Shown: positions 1 to 13,919, counted from the stretch's first letter. The stretch: DNA of 64,000 nt from Bolinopsis microptera (GCF_026151205.1 NC_087075.1:4890858-4954857); one strand, 5' to 3'. Translations and numbers: made by a program. Notes: generated by a model not told the origin, from the sequence alone.

Positions 1-21
1 CCCCCCCCCCCCCCCCCCCCC
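1..21. repeat. Poly-C homopolymer at window edge
   Basis: The window opens with a run of 21 C. Similar long G or C runs occur near 25.3, 26.0, 43.2, 57.1, 57.6 and 63.3 kb; several of those mark ends of foldback elements, so this may be such an end. Confidence 0.8.
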
Positions 22-439
22 TTAATTTTCAAAGGATCTCTAATTATTGAGCTGGATTTACATAAGGAATACTATTTTATAAAGTAAGTTAGTAAGCAAC
101 ATTCATTGCCCGAAGTACGTCTCCTCTCTGTACTACAGGATGAAAAGGATTTAAAGAATGTCCCTACATATTTTTATTTTGGATTGGCAGAAAATAACAT
201 CGCAGCAGTGGCTTTTAAAATCCTACGGACGTCTGTGCTCTTAAATTCTACTTAAAATAATTTCCCGGATTACACGATTATCTTAAGTAAGTTACACGAA
301 TAAGATAGATATTTGAAATGTGACCTAAACTAATTACAACACAGCGATATTCTTACATATTTTATTGATTGTAATGTATGAAGATAATAAATTCCCGACA
401 CAAGATCATATTTTGATGAGACTAAATGACAGTCCACAA

Positions 440-597
440 GAGAATTGGTAACTTATCACAAGAGAATTAGTAACTTAACTAACTTACCAAAAGAGAATTA
501 GTAACTTAAGTAACTTACCACAAGAGAATTAGTAACTTAGTAACTTACCACAAGAGAATTAGTAACTTAAGTAACTTACCACAAGAGAATTAGTAAC
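440..597. repeat. ~31-bp intronic minisatellite with splice-donor-like units
   Basis: Four to five imperfect copies of a unit of about 31 bp, consensus on the plus strand 'accacaagagaattagtaac' followed by 'ttaagtaactt'. Read on the minus strand each unit contains GGTAAGTTACT, a good 5' splice-site match. The array abuts the 3' edge of the phosphotransferase exon 598-738. Confidence 0.8.
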
Positions 598-3500
598 TTT
601 AGTGAAGGCGAGACCCATAGTGAGGAGGAAGAGAACGGTATTCTCCTGGTAAAACATGGTGTCACTTTCCTCTAGTATCTTGTAAAACATGCCCGTAAGA
701 AGGAGGATAGGGATCCCAGGGGATAGCACTGAAGTGTCCTGAAATAATTACATATGTAAATAATTAAAAATTGCGTGTAATTTAAATGCGTCATTAATAT
801 TATAATTTATATGTAATTTAAATGTGTAATAAGCGTGATTAGATCCTAAAAGTTAGTATAATCAGAAAAATTTAATAGTGATCATGTAATTATCCTGGAT
901 ATTAGCAAATTATGATCGCTGGGATATGGGCACACTATAACTTTCCTCAGAATCACATACGTACGTAGACATTCCGTACGTGTTTTTAGGATAGAAGATG
1001 TAGCACATTGAGTGCGGGAGCCCTATATTACTTAAATTACAATGGAGCGTTGACACAAAGTTATAGTTTTAACAACTTGTATTAACTTTTACTAGCTGTA
1101 TTATATTAACTATATTATATCAACTTGTATTAGCTGCTGCAATACACTATACAGGTTAGTATATTAACTTGGGGTATTGGGGGACCATAGAACACATAAC
1201 ATAACAGAAAACAAAACCTTGTTATCTTTCTCTTAATACGAGTTCAATTATACTAGTAACAATAAACAGTGTGTAACAAGGCAGATTTTGCACTCTACCA
1301 GTATAATATACTATGTACACTACGTACCAACATGAAGTGATATAAATAACAACTATAAATAAAAAGTAAAGATAAGTTAATAAATGTAAGAATACCCTAT
1401 GAATTTAAAGTATAAACTCACTGCGATAGTTGCTCCGTTTTTACCGATCCCTCCCGTCAGAATAGTAGCGACGTTACCAGAAAAGATAAATGAAGCACAC
1501 GAGCATATGGTACTTAGACACAACATTGCGTGCTTAAATTGGAAACCTGAAACATTAGGATTAGTAAAGGAGGGAGAAAATAGAGAAGAACACGTTTAGT
1601 GAGTGATGGAGGGAGAAAGAGAAAGAGTATGAGTAAGTGTAAAAGGGAGAGGGAAGGAACTTGAAAACTGGCCCCTAGGATATATAACTATATATATACC
1701 TACCTATACGCAACTCACAACTCAATAATTATGAAACTTGACCCTCCCTTTACCATCACAGTAACTATATATATGTGGAGGGATGTTTTAAAAATAGGTA
1801 CCATCACATACACTCTGTACCTTTCTTACAAGTTTCCTATTACATGGAGGGGAACTACGCTCATTGTAGCGGCATCAGCATTTGTTTACCTAATAATTCC
1901 ATCAAAATTTCATTATCTAATTTGTTTTCCTCTTAATTTGTAAAATGTTTGGTACACAAGATTTTATTCACCTTCATAAAGTTCGATATTCCATAAATTA
2001 GCTCCAAAAAGTCCGGTCCATAATTGTGCTCCTATCAAAAAGATCTGCGCTTCTGTCACGTCAAATCTAAAAAAGGAAAAACATAATTAATAATTATGTT
2101 TAATTATGCATAATAACAAGTATAGCAAAAGCGACAGCTTTAGTAAACTTAACAAGCTTGTTATTATACAGATGAAATGTCATGTTAGCAATAAAAACAA
2201 CACTGCTGTTTTCATGAATTTATGATTATTAAAACACTTCAGTACAGCATTAAAAGCACAATTATCCGCTTTTTGAGCACGTCTTTCAGTAAAATAAGTG
2301 TAAGTTAAAATACTAAATATTATCTAACCGTCATCTTAAAACACACAAAAAACCACTTACTGTCCAAAATGCAGTACCCCCGACACCAAAGTCTGCCAGT
2401 GCGCGGCGTAGAACATAAAATTACAGACACAGCACAGGTAGAAGAACCAGTAACTCGGCCCCAGATCTGTGGCAATACCGTACGCTATTATAACGAAGAC
2501 AGTAGAGAAAGCGTCACAACCGTGGTCGAATAGCTCCCCCAGAGGGTTGTTTGTACCTGAGGGAAACACGTGGTTTTAGAGGGAAACGCGTGGTTTAGAG
2601 GGAAACACGTGGTTTTAGGGCCCGGAAACACGTGGTTTTAGAGGGAAACACGTGGTTAAGAGGAAAACACGTGGTTTGAGATTTTTTCAAGAGGCTTCTT
2701 AGAGGCTGGTCTTAAAGAATAGTCTTAGAGGCTAGTCGAGTCTCTCTTTAAGTCGACTTAAAGAAAGATTTAAAGAGAGTTTGAGAAGAAAAGGTTTAAG
2801 TTAGAGTTTAAATGACTTTATAGAGGGGCGTTCGGGTAAAAGAATTGGTAAAGGATTAGTGTGGTGAAGAATTGGTAAATTTAACTAATTGATTAACCAG
2901 TAACCAGGTTTTAAGACAATACAGGAGGCAGAGGGGCGTAACACGCACTAACAAGTCTCAGTAGCCAACTTTGTTTACACTTTGTACACAACACCACGAA
3001 AATAGTTGGAACAGTGCCAGATCTAGTACCCAAGTTATTATGCCTGGTTCAGGAAGCGACTATCTCAATATTCATGTTGTTCAGGACAGCTGTATAGCGA
3101 GTGTTATACACAAGTATATTAGTGGATATTGCTATATTGCAAGATAAATTACAACCAACTGCATCATGTAATAAACCATGTGCTTTCTTGGAATAAAGCC
3201 AGATAAAACCTGGCTCTAGTCATAGAATAACATCTTGTTAAGGATATATAATAACATTATGACAAGTTATAATTTAACATTATGACAAGTTATGACAAGT
3301 TATAATAACATTATGACAAGTTAACGGGTGTGTTATATCTTTATATTGTTCTATGCATAAGATGGAACTCTCATTAATATCATCCTCTTCGTATAAATAT
3401 TTTATATTTTCTTAGAACTAATCCAGAGAAAACATGGCTGTAAATAATCAAGTTGTTGCTTGATAAACGTTAAAAAGCATGTTAAAAAAACATATATTAA

Positions 3501-6500
3501 TCAAAATTTAAAACTTTGTACAAAGGTGGATAAAATATTTGGAATATTTCCAGAGGAACAAGGTGGTCCATATGTCTGGATTACTCTCTGTCTGTATTGA
3601 CGCAGTTTAACCTGGGTTAATATTTTTACCTCGAGTTTTAATTTTTAACTTTAAGAACTTAACCATCTCACCTGAAGTCTCACTTGTTTAATAGATTATT
3701 TGGTAGCATTTGACTTCACAAGATTGCATGATCTTTAACATTTTTACGAGCATACCTTTTAATCTAGCTTCAGTTAAGATTTCGAACTTAACATACGTTT
3801 TAAACCAATCAAGTAAATATTTACATATTTTAGTAGCAATATTTTCTAAAGCCGTACGAGAGACGTAAAATATTTGGCATATTTCCACGGCACGAGTTCT
3901 GACGATAACAAGGCAGCAAATTCCTTATCAACCATATCCGGTTACCAAGACACATGAATTCAATTACGCTCTTATCTGGACAGAACTAGTACAGTTCACC
4001 TCTTGTGTAGTTGCGTGCAGTGCAGACTGGAGACACTTTTGCAGTTAATTAATGTTTCAGAGGACAGAGAAGGAATGGACAGTGAAATTGTGGATCTCTG
4101 GATTGGTGCAATTTAGTGCAATTTAGTGCAATTTAAATAACTTTACGTGTAAATTTATGTGCGGTAGGTGAAATTTCCGGAATTTCCGGGCCGGTTTTAA
4201 TCTTTTCCGGAAATTAACTGTTCAAATTTGGTATTTCACTGATGTGACTTGGTATACATATAACCAAGGTATATGTAAACACTAAACAAGACATCGAAAT
4301 AAATTCCAGTATTCAACTATAAAACTATAATTTATTATAGTATAATATTATAGTATAATATCATAGTATAATTCTGTAATAATCTAGCAGCTCACACCCG
4401 CCAGAATTACAGGAACTGGATATAAAACATGATAAACCCGCCACTATTAATATGTAATAGTGTAAAATAATATATAATAGTGTAAAATAATATATATTAG
4501 TGTATAATATTATATAATATAATTTATTATAATAATAGTGTATAATAATAATACTCAGTCCACACATACACAGAGGTGTATAATAATTCAACATTGCACT
4601 TTGAATATGAAATATATAATAGGAGTATAATAAATTAAATTTGTAATAATATTATTTGAGGAGCAATTGTGTATTTCTGCAGCTCTGCACTCACAATTGT
4701 TAGAGGTTAGAGAGGATTTTACCTAAAATACGTGCATTCGTTCTCAGAACAATCCCGACTAATGATTCACTTTGATTAGGATCAACGACACAATGAGTAT
4801 TTAGACGGTATAAAATAAGCATTTAAAGAACATAAAATTAATATGTGAACGGAATGAACTATGACATTACTTATTAAACCCACATTTCCGTAGACATTGA
4901 TAATCATATTATTACCACTTTCTGCATAAAAGTTGTAAAAGCTGCGTTTTACGGCGGATATTGTATTTATTAACTTACTGCAGGTAGTGAAATCAAATTT
5001 CTGCACAATATAATATGCAGATATAGAAGTTGATTCCTATCAATTGACGCAGCAAACTGTCATTTCATGGTCATGAGAAGCATTTAATTGACGGGTATGA
5101 GAAGTATTTATGTTGAAAAGTGGAAAATTTATGGGTCCTTTTTTACCTCGCTTTGAATACTCAGTGTCCCGAATTCAAGCTTCTTTTTCTTTAGAAAATC
5201 AGGTTTTTTCCGCGGTAATTCCAGGACTTGATGTAGGTTACCGTGGCAATGTTACACCCTCATATATTACCCAATAAACATGAAGTATGTCTAAAATCAA
5301 TATTTATTCACATAATTACTCTGTTACTGCAGTGTGCAGATATTGTGCAATATCAAATATAATTTGTGTATTGTATATAATATACAGTATACACATTACA
5401 CATGTATGATATATCATACCGGAAGATCAAGAGTTTAGAGTACTGGGTAATTAACATAGTAGAGAGATTGACAGTCGACAGAGATTCTGGCAGTCAAATT
5501 GCGAGGGAATTTTGGATTCGAGAAGAAATTTTGTGCAAAATAGGACATTTTTAGAACCTGCCTGACTTTTTTAAAGTCATGGCCTCATGGGACATTGTTT
5601 AAGGAGGAGCAATTGGACTGCGATGAAATTTAAAACTTTCTGTTTAAAGGGCGTGTTACTGTCTTTTAGAGAGCTAATTTTACGGACAATTTTGCATTAT
5701 TTGATTAAAGTGCAGGTGTCAAAGATTGATTCGTCTCAGTTACGGGGTGTTAAATCATGCGACAAATTTGGTAAATTAGAGCTGTTGTAAATCATCGAGA
5801 TATAATGGAAGTGCTTTAACCAGGTGCAGCCAGTCCACACCTGTTACCCAGCCCTGGCTCCATAATATGACTTGTTATAATTCTAAATGTAAATCATCAT
5901 ATTACAAGACACTTATCGACCAAATAAACATGAAATATAGTTTAAATTGATGATAAGATGATCAGCCCTTCATTTGCATTTAACGGGTGAGTACTACACA
6001 GTTATTTAATTTAAAATAAGCTTAAACCCATTTCAGATACGATCATATCTTGATCAGTATGCCAAGTAATCAATGTGAGATAATCACGTGACTACAGTAA
6101 AATAATACAACACAATTATGATAATTAATTACAGATAATTAATCATATCTCTTACCAGTCCTCCGGGCGTGTTTCCCGTCTATGGCATCTAAACTCTGAT
6201 ATATGAACAATCCCACACCGCATATTATGAACGCTGATGGTGGTGCCTGAAGATAATTGTAATTAGTTAATTGGTTAATTGGTAAGAAGTAAATTATAAT
6301 TGGTAAATTATTCTACTTACAATTAAGCAACTATAGTACTATGTATAATTACGTACTACAAAGTACATGTATTTAAATTAGGAGAATGTAGCTAACAATG
6401 AGAAATGTCCAAAATATTGTCCACTGGGTAGTGTACAGATTTGCCGGTTAATAAATTTAACTTAATTTAATAAAATGGGGGTGATGCAACGTCAATTAAT

Positions 6501-9500
6501 GTCAATTAATGTCAATTAATGTCAATGTCAGTTTTGCAAAATTTTGGAATACTGACATTAATTGACACGATATTTTTCGACCAGAGATTATGTAGTTCTA
6601 CCATATTTTTAGCACTTTAGAACGTTTATATCATCAATTTATTCACTACTATCACATATGGAAATGTGAAATGTGAAAAAATTCAGATCATTAAACAATA
6701 AAACTGTTAATGGTCTCTTATAGACTTTTAAACAGATCAGTGTAGAGGTAGAGTCAAGTGGCTAAACAATCAAACACAATACCACACCACAACTTGACAA
6801 CATAAACAAACAACACTGCCTCATGACTTGTAAGTAATCTGATTATTTTGTACACTAATAATAATTTTAGAGTAGATTGATTGCCCAGTTTGCAGTTCGC
6901 ACTGCTATTCTGCCTTTACACAACTTCACTGTCTGTTCACTGTTCACTGTTCACTGTTCATGTTCACTGTTCATGTTCAGGTTCACTGTCACTGTGTCAC
7001 TGTTCACTGTTCACTGTTCACTGTCACTGTTCACTGTTCACTGTCACTGTTCACTGTTCACTGTTAACTGTTCATGTTCACTGTTCACGGTTCATGTTCC
7101 TGTTCACTGGTCCACTGTTCACTGTTCCACTGTTCTCTGTTCACTGTTCACTGTTCATGTTCATGTTCACTGTTCACTGTTCACTGTTCACTGTTCATGT
7201 TCAATGTTAACTGTTCTCTGTTGCATGTTCACTGTTCACTGTTCACTGTTCTCTGTTCACTGTTCACTGTTCACTGTTCATGTTCACTGTTTCACTGATC
7301 ATGTTCACTGTTCTCTGTTCACGTGTTCACGGTTCACTGTTCACTGTTCACTCATAAGGAGTAAGCTATTATAGCCGACGGCATTATTTATTGCTATTTA
7401 TCAGTTAAGTTGGTGGCCATCGACCAATAAGGTTAAATCAGGTCATGACATAAACATCATGATGGATCTTATGGTGTATTATGTGTATTTGTGTATTTTG
7501 TGTTTATGTGTATTATGTGTTTTATGTGTATTATGTGTATTATGTGTATTTATGGTGTATTATGTGTATTATGTGTTTATGTATATTATGTGTTTTATGT
7601 ATAATTATGTGTATTATGTGTATTATGTGTACTATGTTTTTTATGTGTATTATGTGTTTTGTGTGTATTATGTGTATTATGTGTATTATGTGTTTATGGT
7701 ATTATGTTTATTATGTGTAGTATGTGTATTTATGTATATATGAGGTTTATGTATATATGTGTATTATGTTGTATTATGTGATTATGTGTTATATGTTGGT
7801 ATTATGTGTATTATGTGTTATTATATTTATTATGTGTTTTATGTATAAGTATGTGTATTATGTGTATTATGTGTATTAATGAGTTTTATGGGTTTATGTA
7901 TTATTTGTGTTTATGTGTATTATGTGGTATAATTATGTATATTTTGTGTATTTGTGTTTTGTAGCATGTGTTGTTGGCTTGTATGTTGTATTATGTGTAT
8001 TATATGTGATATTATGTTGTATTATGTGTATTAGGTGTATTAGTATATCATGTGTATTATGTATATTATGGGTATTATGTGGTACGATTTGATGAATAGT
8101 ATGGTGTAACTATTTCTAAGCATGTATGAGTGCAAAGTAGTTGAATATACAATTTTATAATCTAATGATGTATAGGAACTGTCCATAACACTGTAACATT
8201 ATGATGTTGAGTATTCTAACTTGTAAAAGTGACATACATTCGCAACTAATCAAACATCACACATCAACATCACACATCACTATCACACATCACACATCAC
8301 ACATCACAATCACAACATCGCACAACCCACACACAACTTCAAAATCACACTCCACACATCACCACATCACACATCACACATCAAACATTCAACATCTCAC
8401 ATCAATCATCACACATCACCACACAGCATCACACATCACACATCACACACCACTATTAACTTATAACAATTACACAGTATACCCCTAACAAACAACTTCA
8501 CGGACAAAGTCATTAAGTGTGGTCTGAAATTTACTTCCCGCCTCCTGAGTGCCATGAAATATAATAACAATCTGAGTAGGTGGGAGCTAATATCGGACAC
8601 CCACCCACTAGGATTACCCACCGTGGGTACCACCAAGTGTTTAACACATGGTGACCCGTGGTTACCCACATGGTACCCAACGTGTCACTGTAATAGGATA
8701 GTACACACTGGGTAATATTAGGTGTTCATGATCAAGCCAATTTTTAGAAACAATCTGCCCGGCCCGCTATTACCCACGAGACATTACCCAAGTGACATTA
8801 CCACGTTGACATTACACATTACACACGGTCGATACAGTTGGTGAATTGGGTGTACAAGCATTTCTATGGATTGTGCTCAGCCAGGGGCCATACCCATTTA
8901 TAGGTGGGTAAAATTTGCGGATTTATGCGATTCCCGCATACTTTTTCGATTTATATTGCAAAATTAAAATAGGATAATGCAAAAATTACATAAGTAGTAG
9001 TTAGTACCACACTTTACTTTTATTGTAGCGGATGACCCACCAGTCACACGTTCCCTTGGTCATGATCTGTAAAATTTAGATAAAACCAGAACCGGACGGG
9101 GAATGGACGGAGAGAGACAATTAGTTGCGTCGGCTACGGAATCTATATTTGCGTATAATTTTTACTTTTTGATGTGTATGTAATTTTGCATTGAAAAAAT
9201 CCCAAAATGTTGCAGGAGGATCGCATGAATGATCTGGTTATTTTTGCCACCCTTAATTTATTGGTACCTGTTGTCTGCAACAATCGGAACAGTTCAATAA
9301 ACCTGACGGACTCAGTAACGGACTTAACCCAGACGTACGGTCCGGTCTGTTCATCCTCTACTCAGAATCTCTCACTACGATTTTGAGTTTAGAATTATAA
9401 ACGGCAATTAACTGGTATAATATTAAAAATCTCACGGTTCTCTAGCTGATTATCTGGTACTTCAGACAACCGGCTGTAATAGGACCAGATTTTTAGGGGT

Positions 9501-12085
9501 AAGGTGTTGTTAGTGTGGTGGTGGGATCTTTCCGAAAATAAATATCTGATGAACTTGTGTAGTTCTTACAATACTTGAAAGGTTTTATTTATCTATTTAA
9601 ATTATTCGCTTTAAAATTGTGACGGTTTTCCATTATATCTTATCTCAAGGACGTTCACAAAAACATGTTATGCGAGAATTGGCCCACGCCATAACATCAG
9701 ATAACATGATGTCAGGAGACCACTAAACACGTCAGGAATGTGCACGTGTGTAAGACAAGAATGCACGTGTGTAAGACAAGAATGTGTGTCTAGTCCAAAG
9801 TGTAGACAACAACAGGTATCACGTGCCAAAACAACCAGTCGTGTCTTTACAGGAAATAGTTTTTGCCAGCAGATCTAAAATAATGATTACTGGTGATTGT
9901 GCTGCACTATTTATAGTGATATCAAAATATAATCTTAAATAGTTTAACATTATGAAGGAGTATGATATAGGGTACACTACTAACAGTCCCATGATATTAT
10001 GCTTGGCTGCATCCTTTATAATGCACCATTAAAAGTTCCTTAAAATGGGATGGATTTTATTTTATGAGCACGTATCGTTATAGTACTGTATAAATGTTGG
10101 CTATTTATATACTTATAGGTATTAAATTTATAGATAAAGTACTTTTAAAGTGTTTTAAAAGTTTTAATACTAAGGGTGGAGCCTAAGTAGGTATCATAAC
10201 ATATCATATAATGCACCTTTGAAAGCTCATAATATTAAAATGAATATCATAATGGAATGGAATTCATGAATTTCAGGTGCGGTATAAAATTTGACTTAAT
10301 TTATCAACGCACACTACTGAGGGAGGAGCGCAAGTTGTAATTGATCTAGTCTATAAAAATAGCACTCAATATCACGATACATTTGTCTAAGGCTCAAGTA
10401 GGATAATTATAACGTAGATACATGTGCCATATATATTACTAAAGAATGATGCATAAAAATGGACACAAGTTTTTTGTAATGATTAATAATCTGATTAATA
10501 ATTCGTTTATTTTAATTTTCTACTAGGTCTGAGATCTTATCTCTCCTTAGATGAATCTTCGGATTATTATTTTCAAGGCTTTTGCAGTTCTAGACATTTG
10601 TGACATAACCGTAATTAGCAAGGATCCAAAATAAGTAAAATAAGACGGTATATCCGCCTGTTTGACGTGAGCCAAAACATATAATAATGTAAAATCCTTA
10701 ATTTTCGCGAGAGATTATTGTCTCTTATAATATAAATGTTGAAAACTTCCATTTAGGTACTTGACTCAGAGAAAGGATGTAATTAACTAAATTAAATCCA
10801 AATTCCTAATATTCTGCATCTCACTGAGTTGACTGAATAGAATCAGTATAACACGTACACTGGTAGTGTTCGACTAGTGATTGATGTTAAACTGTACAGT
10901 AAGACGTTGGCACGGGTGCTTACATACGACTGTCCACAGTTATAATAACGATTAGTGCGCCTCACTTGTGGAGTTCCGTCATGGCAACATATATTTCCTC
11001 TTCTATTACAAATTGCAAGTATTACGAAATGCGGTTTAATCCATATAATATTGGAACATTTCCAACACTAAAGCTTGAGTTCTTTGGTCCTGCCTGATGA
11101 CAGGCTAACCGAACTGCAAGCTCCTGCAGTGTTCGCGTGTATCCAGTTATTTGATCCACCATACTTTTATAACCTTAATACTCCCATTATAACACATCCA
11201 CCACGGCCACCATCATTAGTGAGTATTAAGATTTTCATGTATTTAAAGTTGTAAGTAAGTGTTTTAACTGTGATACAATAAGTAGGCACCTTGTAGGGCA
11301 CGGAGCCATTTACCAACGACAATATACCACTTTGCTTATAAAAAAGGCGGGGTCAATAATGACGGAGACAAGGTGTGCCCGGTATGTAACACACCTTGAG
11401 TATGAAACTAGACTCTAATCTCTATCTTGTACCATCTAGTATTTCTGATCATTTAAAAATTGATTCGATTTAAAGATTTAATGCCCAGTGTCTAGGACAG
11501 GGATGCCAAGCCATATATTAAATCATGGCAGATATTAAATAAACTAGTAATAAACTAGTAAATACTTCAACTCAAAATGAAATAAAATACTAATAACTCA
11601 CAGTTGAGTGCCCATCAGAGCTGTAGTAAACAAGGACAAGAGAAGTGCCCACGTTTATTACAAGACCAACCAGTGTGATCATGTTGGGTGCTATCCATAG
11701 CGGTACACGCTCAACAAGCCAACACCAGAACACCTGATGATGTAAGATTTATATTTAAATGTACACAGAAATTTGGCATAATAATATTGTTGAATAATTC
11801 AAAGATGCTTCCCAAGCTGCAAAGGACATTTAAATTAACTGTTGAAAACTACTCTACATAAATTATGATACTGGGTTCTTAATATTATATGGTACTAGGT
11901 TCCAAGTTTAAAAATATATAATTATCAATTACTGAACAACTACCTAGCTGCATTTTATGATTTGATGACCAAGTGGATTGGACAGGTTACTAACAACTGA
12001 AAATAAGTGCATCACAAACCTGCATGTAAGGGTCAAGAACAGTCTTTCCTGTGCTTCTGTAAACATGCCTTCGGAGATTCTCCAA
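598..12085 (-). CDS. CEPT1: Choline/ethanolamine phosphotransferase (CEPT1/CHPT1 family), partial, 7 exons
   Basis: Transfers phosphocholine or phosphoethanolamine from the CDP-alcohol to diacylglycerol (Kennedy pathway) in ER/Golgi membranes. Exons in coding order: 12020-12085, 11602-11733, 6156-6246, 2361-2556, 1972-2066, 1422-1546, 598-738; the phases join without a shift. The third exon ends [10 protein letters not shown] and the fourth continues [13 protein letters not shown], rebuilding the CDP-alcohol phosphatidyltransferase motif DG(x2)AR(x8)G(x3)D(x3)D across an intron. Other family landmarks are [44 protein letters not shown] and TSVLSP. About 282 residues are present against about 400 in animal homologues. 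The N-terminal exon was not found upstream of 12085, and the C-terminal membrane segments must lie beyond position 1. The last donor (GTTACT) is weak and sits in a minisatellite. The family is certain; CEPT1 versus CHPT1 is not resolved. Confidence 0.92.
2560..2685. repeat. ~20-bp minisatellite (GGGAAACACGTGGTTTTAGA)
   Basis: Five to six imperfect tandem units of about 20 bp just upstream (in transcript sense) of the exon ending at 2556, inside the phosphotransferase intron. One unit is interrupted by 'gggcccgg'. Each unit holds a CACGTG E-box palindrome. Confidence 0.8.
2690..6155. other. Phosphotransferase intron, no gene seen
   Basis: AT-rich intronic sequence. It holds a short tandem repeat of 'taacattatgacaagttat' (about 3240-3325) and AT-rich runs at 4320-4640. 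The short ORFs in either strand have no recognisable domain. Confidence 0.6.
6477..6590. mobile_element. Single end of an iteron-bearing DNA transposon
   Basis: Begins GGGGGTGATGCAACG, then about three copies of TCAATTAATG, then a hairpin (AATGTCAGT ... ACTGACATT) and a closing inverted iteron. The layout matches the left end of the element at 29185-31260, with a different iteron. No second terminus is visible in the flanking sequence, so this is a solo or truncated end within the phosphotransferase intron. Confidence 0.65.
6920..7350. repeat. (TTCACTG)n-type minisatellite
   Basis: About 430 bp built from TTCACTG and TTCATG units with scattered variants. The long open frames here (up to 165 codons, rich in Cys, Ser, Leu, Phe and Val) are a by-product of the repeat and not a gene. 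Confidence 0.9.
7475..8085. repeat. (TATTATGTG)n minisatellite
   Basis: About 600 bp of imperfect nine-base units TATTATGTG, with TTTATGTG and similar variants, becoming more degenerate after 7740. The open frames are a repeat artefact. Confidence 0.9.
8245..8458. repeat. (CACACATCA)n minisatellite
   Basis: About 210 bp of CACACATCA units. It is the third nine- or seven-base minisatellite within 1.6 kb in the same intron, and pyrimidine/A-rich on the plus strand. Confidence 0.9.
8460..11600. other. Phosphotransferase intron, no gene seen
   Basis: Intronic sequence. At 8580-8720 there are dispersed TACCCAC/GGTACCC motifs, and at 9735-9790 a short repeat of 'gtgtaagacaagaatg'. No RNA gene or domain-bearing ORF was recognised. 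Confidence 0.55.
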
Positions 12086-12595
12086 CTGAAAGTTGTTTAA
12101 AATGCATTGTGATGTTTCATCCTTCATTCTGTCTGACCTACTAGAAATAAATTTGTTGTTAAAATTTAGCTTTTAAGAAACTATTGTTTCAAATAGTCTG
12201 CAGATTTGATTCTTGCATATTACAAGTGAATTTTAATAAATCAAATGTTGGGTTCTTTGAGGTGTATGCTTCTGTGCCCAATTTAGTAGTTGATTACATC
12301 TTTCAGAGGGTTCAGTAGTACGCACCTTCGAAATTTAACATAATTAGGAAAACAGCTCGAAATATGCAGTCAAAATAGCATACTTTACAAATCAATTGAA
12401 AACTATTTAAATGGTTTACAAACAAACTAATAAAATATCAAATTATCAAAATTATACAACGCCTATGCTCATGTAGTTTGTTGTAGCTAATGTTAGGATT
12501 TCAAGGTTGAAAGGTCGATCCTGTAAGTAGTGGTTTACCCTGAGCTTAACTTGCGGAGTCCAATGGTCAGTGTCATAATATATGACTTTTAATTA

Positions 12596-13919
12596 AAGGA
12601 TGAGGGGACCTTAGAATTTACTTCCAATATTCGCGTCTTTAAGTCCTGTGAATGTGGTGTAGAATCAAAAAAATACGCGGACTGTGAAATTGATAATTCG
12701 TGCAATATCTCGACCGCGCTCCTATTTGGCTGTTAGCAATTTTGGGGCTGTGAAGTCACTTATGTGTGTAGGACTACGTGCGCGCGCACCTTTTGCTCTT
12801 GTCAACATTTTGTTCTATTCTGTTTTAATTACGTGGTGTTACCTTTGGCGTTTGCGAGTGCGGTTATCTTTGGTTGCACTGAATTAGTCTAAGGTTACGA
12901 ATAATTTCTCTTTATAATCTCAATAAGGTTCCCACATCGCGCCTTCACTCAGAAAGGTTTCTTGTGTTGATAGTAGGTATTTATAGAGCGCCTGAAATAG
13001 CTACCAAGATAAGTCCCCCTACCCACTGCATCCGCTAACTTAAACCACAAAATCTATTTTGTTTTGACTTGTTTGAATAACCCGATATGGACACAATAAT
13101 GAAATGTTGTTGTAGTAGAAGCATTTTACTAGCTGGCCCTTGGCGCCTCTAGTCCTATCTGAGTAGCTCGTGCGGTTTTTGCACTGCGCGTGTGTTCCGG
13201 CCTTTAGTTGTACACTCATTTATAATTTACCGTTAGTCGTTTCTGTGACTTGAGTGTAATGCGTAACGAATGTGGATGTGTTCGTCTGCTATGCTTGGTA
13301 TAATAATTGCGAGGTGTAATAGTTGAAATCTTGCTTATGTCTATAAGTCAGCTGTCAAATTAGTGAGTTAGACTTAAAAGCTTGGTGATTGCGCGTGCTT
13401 GTCCAACTTGGAATGATGACATGATTTCATACCTACCTGATCCATTTTTATTAGGACCGTGTTGATGTTGATATGACCATGTTGATATATCAATGTGTAC
13501 GAAACAGGATGGCTAGGTGTTACGTCGCGTTTGGTAGCTATATATATACATAATTACATTGCCTTTCTGTGTGACTTCAATCTTATTCCTGGTGTATTCT
13601 CGGCTATGGTTATCGTAGGGTTGATAATTCTTTTTTCTCAACAGGTCATATAAGTCGCCTCTCCATTGGGTTATAGGCTCGTTAGTAATCGTAAAATTGT
13701 TAAGTTTTCTTTATTTAGTAATTTTAGTCGGCCCGCTCGCTCATTTTACCTGTATTTCTATATGCGCGGGATCAGAGCAACTCACATATTTGACGATCAA
13801 AGGTATCAGATTGTTTTGGCTGATATCTCTTTGCGGTTTTTCACTAAAGTGGTTTAATACGATTGTTGTATTAAAAGGATTTGCTCGAGGAAAAACTTTT
13901 TCTAGGTCCCCCTAATCGT
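12596..13919. mobile_element. 1.3-kb TIR element, TA target site (copy 1)
   Basis: The left end reads AAGGATGAGGGGACCTTAGA after a TA; the right end is a degraded inverse (AGGTCCCCCTAATCG). The interior is homologous, in reverse orientation, to 33282-34569. There is no transposase ORF, only short unrelated frames, so it is non-autonomous. The TA target fits the Tc1/mariner group but the family is not proven. The right terminus is placed to within a few bases. Confidence 0.75.

Noticed and set aside
440-600. CRISPR-like array
   Set aside because: Units are contiguous with no distinct spacers, and the setting is a eukaryotic intron.
6877-7374. 165-codon ORF and overlapping frames rich in Cys/Ser/Leu
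   Set aside because: Entirely inside the (TTCACTG)n minisatellite; the frame is open only because the repeat lacks stops.
7459-7743. Met/Tyr/Val/Cys-rich ORFs
   Set aside because: Products of the (TATTATGTG)n repeat, not coding sequence.
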